A stretch of DNA of 64,000 bases from Fennellomyces sp. T-0311 (Eukaryota; Mucoromycota; Mucoromycetes; Mucorales; Lichtheimiaceae). Under the pieces are notes generated by a model. It was not told the DNA's origin and ran no database searches. It saw only the letters and a program-made list of their open reading frames with translations. Location of the stretch: NCBI GenBank assembly GCA_025266875.1, contig JALLLT010000050.1:62001-126000 (forward strand). Direction: 5' to 3'. Position 1 is the stretch's first letter. Every line of letters begins with the position of its first letter. The position numbers were made by a program, and so were the translations under genes. Positions 55,509 through 64,000 of this stretch are shown here, in pieces.

Positions 55509-58500
55509 TATAGAACGCACGCTGTATTTATTTGTTTGTATTTCCGGTCATATTTGTTTACAATCCTTTATCGTGTCATAGCTTTCTGGAATTGAGTTTT
55601 CCCTTTGCATTGGCATGAAGGAACCTTGCTTTGCGTCGAAAGATATACCTTTTTTATTTTTGATTAATCATTGATGTACGTATCTATGCCAATTGCAAGT
55701 GCAGCAAATAAAGTATACCGCTTTTTATAAGCTTGGTTGTACATATGGAACAATCTTCTGCCAGGTGCATTGCTCTTGATGCGAAACTACACATTGGGCC
55801 AATGACACGCGGGCTTAGGCAAGCCTCGTGCTTCGAACTTTTCAAACAGCTCCTCCATTTAGCATCCGATCATCCCCTTGTCAACCAAATATTATCCTTC
55901 AATTACTATTACCAACTTCTATGGATCACAAGTTGGTCACTCAAGCAGGGGCATTGTTCATTTGTGTCCATGGCAGATATGGTGCATAATAACATGGCTA
56001 TCTACTCGGCAAAATGAGCTACGCTTTCCTGGTGAAATATGAAAACGTGCTACCCTTGGTGAATAAAGTTTCGTACGTAAATTCAAAACCCATATCCAGC
56101 GACAAGGGGTTGAGAGTGATCTTCAAAATAATGTGGGGGTTATCCCACGGCCAACGAACATGATCCATAATATTGATTTTGCTAAATGATAGGCAGTAAT
56201 TTATTTCTGGGAAATATTAGACCTACCGCTACAGCTTAAAATAGCCACCATGAGCCTTTCCTATCCTTTTACTTCTACTCGCATTACCGCTTGGCCAAAA
56301 AAGTTAATGCCTAATGATCGTTTCGTAGTCTCTCTTTTTCCATGCTTTCTCGTGTCGTTTACGCTTTTGAACGATCTGTTGTATAGTTTTGAACACTAAA
56401 AGAGCCAAGTAGTTGCTAATAGATATAATGAATAGCAACGAATGCCTTGTGATCTGCTCTTACATAAAGCACCAAACCTTTATACTTATATAGTTTACAA
56501 TATAAGCAATCACGGTATACCCATAAAATTACGTTGTACGTATTTGTTCGTTATGATATCCAAAACAGATGTCCACTTGGAAAGATATATAACTACTTCA
56601 ATAAACACTGGCTGTATAATGATCGGAGTACCGACTTCCTTCTGTTTGTAGGATGAGCTCAGTTTCAACCTGCTCTCTGTTACGCGATCTGACTGAAACC
56701 ATGACTGTATTCGAGTCATCATCTTCAACGGACTTGACTTTTCATTTGTTAGAAACTAACGGGCTTAGAAAACTAATCGTTTGTACAAGCACTTGCAGGT
56801 AGTTTATTAAAACGGGAAAACGTGAACGTCACTTACTATACAAATACAGAAGCAGTCAAACTTTGTCCATACTTTTAAGTAGTCGCTGAAACTTCAAATG
56901 TGTAGGATGGCGGAGCACGTATGAGGTAGCTTATGATCATTCTTTCAGTTTTGGACTCGTTGAAGCTCGCGATAACTTTCTACGTACTTAGTGTCGATAC
57001 AATCCAAACGTTTTTTATATCTTGCCCTAATCATAATTTTGTTGCAGCGTGGAGTCTTTCTTTTGCCCCAGTACGTTGAAGTAGACAACGAGCTATCCGT
57101 ATCGAATAGGCCGGAGAGGGAAATCCAAGAAGATGGTCATATTCACTAATTAGGCAACAAATTGTTCTTGCGATTAACGACAATAATAAATGTTAGAAGA
57201 CGCTAGCACTTAGTCCTTCCAAGTACTTCTTATGTACTCTGAATTTATTTTCCACTCGACCATTCCGCATAAAGCCTCTGTAATTGCCATGGGGATGCGC
57301 TTGGCTCATGGGAATATGCACAACGTCAGTAAACCGCGTAACAGAAAATATGAAAAACGTTCTCAAACGAGAATTTAACTCTAGAGTATGGTAGAAGTTT
57401 GAGCAAGCTTAGACACGCATTGCTCTTTTAACCAATTCTAAGAGCATTTGTGTCTCCACATACGAATCTGATGGCGAAAGCATGACCATCGGACTACGGG
57501 ATAGGCTGGAATATGTTGTAATCAGGATGATGTAGCATTGTCCGTACTTGTGGCTCAGAAACTTTTTTCGTAATAATACAGTGATAATAATAAACTGATT
57601 ACATATTGTATGGCATATTGTATGGGAGCTTGTGATTGTTGTATGTAGAGCTGCGCTGATTTCAGGAATGATAAAAAGTGTTGTACTTCTTCATACATAC
57701 TTACTGTCCACGGGCAGTGCCAGATACTGATATGCTATCTGACTAATGATAAGGATATGGAAACCGCCAGCGCGTCGTACTTTGATTAAGCTCTGTGCCC
57801 AACTTTCCTTAGTGTTTATGCAATCCAGTTTAAGCGATTATTAATCCGTTGAAAATTGGCGTAGTCCCTAGCTCACCCTAACTGGCAATAGCCATGTATG
57901 TACAATTTTGAAATCTTGTTCTTATCCTTGTACAATATGTCCGTCCGTATCAAATTAGACATAAAGTTCAGGAAAACTGGATCAACATTGAGCTAATGCC
58001 TATTCCTTTCTGTGATAGTTGGTAATTGTAAAATAAAAATAAAAAAACATACGAAAAACGACAAATTCAAATCTGTTCACGTTTGATGTTGGATTGGGAT
58101 ATATATTAAGCTATCCCTGGGATAGTTTGAACCCGAGTAAGGTCCTATATCAATCAGTAGTCTTCCAAATAAAATTTATACTTTTTCAACTATATCAATC
58201 AGTATAGCGAGTGAGATTTATACAAAAGTTCCGAACTACTGCAATACCTCTGATGATTCACTCAACATCACCCAAATTTGCCAGTTCTGGTATCGCCGTT
58301 GTTGTCCCTGCGTATTCCTTGGGGAGTGCAACTGCTGAGAGCGTAAATTCATGGTATATAACGAGCGCAACGATGGATCGGGTACTATTACTCCACTTGC
58401 AGTTACCCATAATATACTAGCGTCCTCTATTTATTATATGCCAAGTAATGGTAGTCTTGGAATGCGTAATAATGTTCTTACACATCAAGCCGGTCCCAGG

Positions 58501-59167
58501 TCAGTCCCAGGTAGCGTTGACGGAACCAAAGCGCAGCAGAGGTCATCTGATGAACCAGAAAATAGAATAAGCTAAACTACGGACGGTACTGGTTTTGGTA
58601 CCCAGTTTATCAAGTGCCACACGGTATGCCCCATTCTACAGCCGTTAGTGCTGCTGCAGGGAAGCGCGATGTGTCAATATAAAAAGGTAGTGCAACATAG
58701 ATCAAGCAACCTGCCTGATAAGCGGGGTTGAGAGCGACCCTTAAATGCTGACTTTAAGCTAGCAAGGAACTGGCGCGAAGACACGAGTTTAGGGTGCAGT
58801 TGATCCTGTATCTCTCCAGTTTGATGAAAAAGCATCTTGCTCGTCTCCGTCGTCGGCGCTTGCCTCCTTTCATGATGACACAAAGGTAATACAACGACTC
58901 CCACTCCCAATACCTTAAATGCAGCAATATGCAGATCCCTCCGGATGCTCCAGCGTAGACTCGTTTAAGTGTATTATAGTAGAGAAGTCAAAAATATCAT
59001 GTTTTATATAGCGCTATGGCGAGAAAGAGAGCCCTGTATAAACAAATAGGGAGGCGTGTGTGTGTGGAATATAAACACGGAAGTAGGAGGCTGCCCGAGG
59101 GGGTATGTACATGGACAGCACGATTAAAAGTATGTATATGGAAAGAAACAGTAGATGGTGGTATAGA
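55509..59167. other. Gene-poor region of 3.7 kb
   Basis: AT-rich, with only short open frames. Coding-like scraps occur around 55740-56150 and 58210-58575, with no domain, splice pattern or good promoter. A small imperfect tandem repeat is at 58145-58223. Confidence 0.45.
58145..58223 (+). repeat. Imperfect tandem repeat, 45-bp period
   Basis: CTATATCAATCAGTA occurs at 58145-58159 and again at 58190-58204; each copy is followed about 15-20 bp later by ATTTATAC. Confidence 0.5.
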
Positions 59168-59440
59168 TTAGTGAACCAGGCTGACCGCAGCCTTGTTGTA
59201 ATCGCCGACGCTGTACGATCGGGGACGGAGCTGCTTGGCGGGGTCGCTCACTTGCAAGTGATGAAGGGGCACGATGAAGCTTGAATCTTGCGGAAGCGGA
59301 TTGTGAGTACGGGCAATCTCTTCTTGTTCGTAGAATTGGCTGGCCATCAAGATTTGTCGCAGTTCTTGGCAGCATGCATCGTCATCGTCAAAGTGGAGGC
59401 TGAACGAGGGCTTCTTGGGGCACGGCGCAACGATATTCAT
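59168..59440 (-). CDS. Small hypothetical protein
   Basis: A 90-residue single-exon frame beginning MNIVAPCPKKPSFSLHFDDD and ending RPRSYSVGDYNKAAVSLVH. It has an acidic patch (DDDD), a helical middle (QELRQILMASQFYEQEEIA) and a possible phosphorylation site RPRSYS. A TTTAAATA sequence lies about 100 bp upstream. The codons look plausible and the frame stays open well upstream of the ATG. I recognise no family, and no splice evidence supports or excludes it. Confidence 0.45.
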   Translation of the reverse strand: MNIVAPCPKKPSFSLHFDDDDACCQELRQILMASQFYEQEEIARTHNPLPQDSSFIVPLHHLQVSDPAKQLRPRSYSVGDYNKAAVSLVH

Positions 59441-62400
59441 GGCGAAAGAAGGATTATTATTTTTTTGGTTTATTGGAGTAATATATGTACAGAAGGTATT
59501 GAAAGAGAAGAGTAGTGTGATGATGCCGGTGCGTTTAAATATGGGTTTCCATGGTTGCACGGCCGATATATCCGCGTGCTCCTTCGCACCCGCCCCCTTA
59601 AAAAAATTCCATACCGACGACAGGCGACAGGCTCGTGTATGACTTTTTATCTGTCGACAAGGCGACAAACGACCCGTTCCTCCCGTTCAGAGCGGAGCGC
59701 CTTCCCTCTCCCCTTCCGTCGACACCCCCTTCTCTCACTCTCTCCTACCCCGTTTCGATGATAACATCCAAAAGCCCTTGCAGAAACAAGAAAGGGCTCG
59801 GCAACTTTTTTTTGTGTCCCCGAAACGACCGCGTGCTACTTTGGCTCACAATGCCGAATCGAAATCCGCACACCACTTTTTTCCTTTTCCTCTTCCAGCA
59901 GGAAACCGGCATGGGAGTCTTTTTTGAAAAGAAGGCGGGCGAAGACGGCTTGAAACTCAAAGGCTGTCACCTACCCTTACTACATTTACGTCAACTGTTT
60001 GCTTGTTTCCTTTTTTTCTTTACACAAGGAGGACGGGAGAATAATTCTGACCTGACAATATTGCATGCACACACCCTCTTGCACAATGTAACACAACGTA
60101 GTTCCCCAAATTAGCTGATCGGCCTGTGACCCTCTCATGGACGGGCGTTCGGTCCTCCAAATTTCAAAGCACCGGGTCGTCCGTGGATCACGTTACAAAG
60201 TGCGCATTGACGCAGCTGGTCCAGCCGGTGCCCCGCAGGAAACTCTTGGCAAAAAAAAATGAAGCTGTCAAATTCCCGGGAACAAGCAATCCTTTTACCT
60301 GACGTTTTGCTGTAGCTGTTGAAACTGCCTGATAAGCAAGAGTATCCATTTTGTCGCGATCACCCTTTGATTTTTCGGTACAACATGCCTTTCCCACCAT
60401 GCAGCATGGATAATTATTTTCTGTACACCCCCACTTCATCCTATACTTATCCATCTAATTTCGGTCTCTGGGAATTAACATCATTGCGTTCTTAAAAAAA
60501 CGTGGTAAGTTGAAATATTGTACCACTGAATGGGCGCCTTCTATCTATGGCTTAGCGCCCCATTTTATTCTCAAAACATGTTTGTTATGGACAATCCACG
60601 CGACTCCCCGCTTTGACTGTGATGTTTGAGTATACTGTTGCAAGATGGGGTCAATCCTATCTGGAGCAACATCAGTTATTAAAAAATATTGAATAAATAA
60701 CAAATAAACGGTAGCTTGTGTCTGCACACGGATATGCTGGGCAGAAGATACATAGCCCACACACCCACTTGAAAAAACCCTTCTTGATTTAATATATATA
60801 TATGGTGGACGTAATCTAATAAATAGTTATAATGCATGGAAGACGTATCCTGGAAGTAAATGTGTCCTTTATTCCTCTAACTATGCGCCCCCGATACTAA
60901 AGGATATCTATTCGCCTGTGGTACCCTACCTAGTCACCTGGATCAGTGCAGACTGGGTAATTACATCCTATCTCGTATTTACAGACAAGCTACACGTATT
61001 ATATAACTTCATGTCAAAATAAACGGATCGCGACAAGCATGTAGTCGCGTGTCTCAGGCGACCACTTTTGGATAATTTTTAGATATAGACTTTGTCGACA
61101 CTGAATAGTGGATACGATCGCTAAGCCGACGCTACGTATAAAAGCAAAACTGCTTAGGTTGGAACAACGAAGTGGAGTAGAAAATGAGGTATTGTCGATA
61201 AAACTAGCAAAGTCTATGGAAATCGATTAAGAACACCTTTTCGGTTAACCCTGTATTAATTCATGCTGATGAATTTTGGTGAAACCCCCCCCCCCATATT
61301 GATAGCATGTCCAGCACTGTAGGTAGTACTATGAAATCTTTCCCGTGTCGTACATTTTGTCAAAAAAAAAGATAACGGCCCGCTGCTAAGATACTTTGCC
61401 ATCAGGCTTTTCTAGTACTCTCGTATACTCTCCCACGAGGAAAAGTATGTCATAGTATTGACGTAGTATCCTGTTACAAGGATGTCCTGTAGATTATAGT
61501 GAAACAAACTACTGTTTGTCTTGACATGCATAGTGTCCCATGAAAAAGTTCTACCTAAGGACATATATAAATAAGCTTTTTTTATTCCTGTTGTCCTACC
61601 TCTATAAAGTAGCCTTTTTTTCTAGAGTCGATGGAGCACTTTACCTATCTGAATTTAATTCCGTGAGTCGGAAGCGTTTCCCGGGCATTTTTTTTCGGAT
61701 ATGCATTGCGGAGTAAGAACCAACAGGAACCTTGTTGCCGGATCGATCTACTTCGGGAATTGTCGATTGGAGTATAGTGGATCTGTAGTGTTTTGAAATT
61801 TACCATGTAGACATAAATATTCGCGGAGAACAAGAGAAAAAACGCCAAAGGATTTCGTAACAATCTAGTCTATCCGCTTTGCATTTATGCTTCCAAAGGT
61901 CAAATATTTACTGTCAAGAACTAGCAAGGAAAAAAACTTTTTGATAGCGTTTGTTTGCTATCCATGATTTGCCACCTCCCTGTTGCACAACTGCATCCCC
62001 AAACTTGTACAGTTCTCTTGCTACCAACGCCAAACTCTTTTCAAATAAAAAATTATCTGTACGGCGGTTGAATACGAATGTACCATGCTTTACCATTCCA
62101 TGATAAACGTTTATAGTATCGAAGCACTGTCAAAAAATGTAAAAGTTTGTTATTTTAGTTTTTACTAGCAACATCATCATCGTGATGAAACTGTTATTTG
62201 GCGTATCGCAATCCCAACATACGCGTCCGTGCGGGGCCTGTTATGTTTCAAGTACGCCAACACAACCGGCTGAAACCTTCACTAGGTTATATTTTTGGTA
62301 GTTCCTATGTGGAGTGAGAAGGCTATCGATATTCTCGTCCGTGCCAATCATTTGTTTATTATTTGCGCCACATTTATTCTGGATCAACTGTTTTGACAGG

Positions 62401-62473
62401 AAAACTTATAAGAGACGCAAAAAAGTTACTTTTCTCTCTTTTTTTCTTACAACTTTTTTAAACTTTCTCTACC
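59441..62473. other. Gene-poor region of 3.0 kb
   Basis: The left end (59500-59760) is C/T-rich and may include the promoter of the small minus-strand gene. A 159-codon plus frame (59635-60114) has low-complexity composition and no domain. Farther right the DNA is AT-rich with A, T and C runs (including a C run near 61287) and no supported gene. Confidence 0.4.
62404..62412 (+). promoter_or_regulatory. TATA-like box of zinc-knuckle gene
   Basis: ACTTATAAGAG lies about 65 bp before the ATG at 62474 and is followed by a T/C-rich leader like that of other genes in the window. Confidence 0.35.
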
Positions 62474-62670
62474 ATGGCTTGCTTATCATTTTCCCCATCT
62501 CTTGCTGTCCCTGTCAACGAGATTAAAGATATAGATTTGCGTGGTGGTCAATGGTAACCTCATTTCTCTCAGACTGCTATAGGGAAAGTTCCAGCTAACG
62601 TATTCGTGTCTATAGTAGTTGGTGTGGAAAGTACGGTCACAAACGCCCAGCATGCCCATTACTCAGATAA
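62474..62670 (+). CDS. Tiny spliced gene for a CCHC zinc-knuckle peptide
   Basis: Two exons, 62474-62553 and 62616-62670 (135 nt, divisible by three), encode 44 residues. The ATG is in good context (ACCATGGC) after a T/C-rich leader. The 62-nt intron has a GT donor, a CTAAC branch sequence about 20 nt before the end and a TATAG acceptor. Splicing creates CSWCGKYGHKRPACP, an exact C-x2-C-x4-H-x4-C zinc knuckle whose first Cys codon is split by the intron. Zinc knuckles bind single-stranded nucleic acid in RNA-binding proteins and retroelement Gag proteins. It could be a microprotein gene or a fragment of an older one. Neither exon alone would be noticed. Confidence 0.5.
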
Positions 62671-64000
62671 AGGAAGATCGACTCGACAGTTTGCTTTTCA
62701 GCGCAACAACACAAACATACACCATTCATGCATTCCACACGCACGTACACTCGCACTCAAACCATACACGCACAGCAACAAAGTAAAAGGATAGCCCCTT
62801 AATCCCAAAAAAGTTTTTTTTCCGTACACTCCTTCCATACCAATTTTGTAATAATAAAAAGTTTATATTTACAATCCATAAAATAACAGACTCGGGTACG
62901 GAGGACAGACTTTTTAGGGTGCAATGGGCTAATTTAGTCATCCATATATGTCTTTTATAGTATTCATCATATTGGTGGGATATGAGAAGCCGACATCATT
63001 GTTTGTTTACTTCCACGGTGCACTTATACTATTCAGCTACGCAGAGTGAGCCCGTGCTTTTCCAGCTTCCTCACTCTATCACTTTTACTTCTCTGAACCT
63101 GCTCTCTTGTGACATATTCAGATAGCTGGGCTCGGACCAAAATAAATAGAAACCGTGATACGACAGAAAAATTATTTATACAAGGTACTATGCAGTGATT
63201 TAATTCCATAGGTTTCCGTAAATTAGGTCGGATACTCTGCCGATATGCTGTCCGAGTGGTCGAGCGAAACCTAGAAATTGTAAACAGTTTTTGGGAGGGG
63301 AAACAAACTCACTTCTCCTGGGAATGTGCTTGTGATTCGTGAACATAATGCCATCCGTTTTGTGATTCAGTGTGCTTTTTCCGGCATATGCTTTACTCTT
63401 TAGGTTCACTCTGAACTATGTCAATACAAGTATTAAAACGATAACAGCGCTCGTCTACATAATTACCACTTGAAAACCCGGTTGTGGTCCGGACCATGGA
63501 ACATAGCTTGCTATTCGGTTCGTATCTCCGATTTTCAAAATAATTATATGAATATAATACAGTCTTCTCAAAGCTGTTTGCTCATACATAGCATCCATGG
63601 ATTGCTCTTTAATATGTATAAGAAGATTGCTTTACCAGTTCACCGGCGCTGTTAATGCTCGATATATTGCATTACAACCTTGGTATTCGTAAGGAAGGCT
63701 GCTCGGCTACTTGGAAGTAAACTTACAGTTGAATGTTTCATTGGTCAGTTAGCGTCTTGATTTAATGGCGACGATTAGTACTATTCCAATAGCCACATGG
63801 CTCTACTAATTTATGTACACTCTATAGTCACCGTAGTTGTCGTCAAAGCCTTGTTTCGATGGCAGCAGGAAATACAGAAGGTTTCTCTCCAAAGATTCAT
63901 ATGGAAGCCATAATGAGAACCCATTGCTTTAATCAAAAATATAGAATATGACTCCAGAATGAAGAATGATCCATGGATGCTCTCACAATTCAATTTCAGA
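62671..64000. other. Gene-poor right end
   Basis: AT-rich sequence with no supported gene; the short frames present lack domains. A TAATAATAAAAAG stretch near 62850 could serve as the polyadenylation region of the small gene to the left. Confidence 0.4.

Noticed and set aside
59635..60114. 159-codon plus frame
   Set aside because: It starts in a C/T-rich promoter-like tract, has low-complexity composition and contains several splice-acceptor-like tracts; there is no domain.
1..64000. tRNA, rRNA, CRISPR arrays
   Set aside because: I looked for B-box-like GGTTCGAANCC sequences and for regularly spaced repeats and saw none with a fitting partner; a tRNAscan run would be decisive.

Overview
The window is nuclear DNA of a filamentous fungus, most likely an early-diverging lineage (Mucoromycota, perhaps Mucorales). 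Nearly every gene is cut by several short introns (about 40-90 nt, GT-AG with CTAAY-like branch points). The gene set mixes ordinary fungal genes with ones that many Dikarya lack or have diverged: a Spartan-type protease, a prenylated UBL3-like protein, a PTM1/TMEM87 protein, an EFA6/Yel1-like Sec7-PH exchange factor and a CSL transcription factor. The lineage is inferred from gene content only; no marker gene was searched.

Layout. 0.5-5.0 kb: a sugar transporter (-) and a Sec7-PH ARF exchange factor (+) diverge from one promoter region. 5.8-7.7 kb: an intronless CSL factor. 9.1-20 kb is the densest block: 3-hydroxyisobutyryl-CoA hydrolase-like, TAF10, Spartan, a DUF4112 protein, a CsbD-like protein (-), PA2G4/EBP1, Mediator subunit 27 and a forkhead factor. 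20-23.5 kb has no convincing gene. 23.5-29.1 kb: a peroxisomal-type carrier, a fumarase/aspartase-superfamily lyase and an F-box protein. 29.17-30.12 kb: a pogo-like DNA transposon remnant with terminal inverted repeats and TA duplications. 30.8-46.7 kb: a PTM1/TMEM87 protein, a C2H2 factor, an MFS transporter, a cPLA2-type phospholipase, a small unknown gene, a UBL3-like protein, a cullin and a second F-box/LRR protein. 46.7-50.8 kb is gene-poor and carries a decayed pseudogene. 50.8-55.5 kb: CHMP1 (ESCRT-III), an unknown Ser/Pro-rich protein, TVP18, a short tropomyosin and a DUF202 protein. 55.5-64 kb is gene-poor, with one small hypothetical gene and one tiny spliced gene for a zinc-knuckle peptide.

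The genes do not form a pathway cluster; this is ordinary eukaryotic gene order. Loose themes are transcription (CSL, TAF10, Med27, forkhead, C2H2), ubiquitin-type signalling (cullin, two F-box proteins, UBL3, Spartan) and endomembrane trafficking (Sec7-PH, PTM1/TMEM87, TVP18, CHMP1). I recognised no tRNA, rRNA, CRISPR array or bacterial-type operon. Splice sites below were read by eye from consensus and reading frame; each model marked as divisible by three was checked for exon length.
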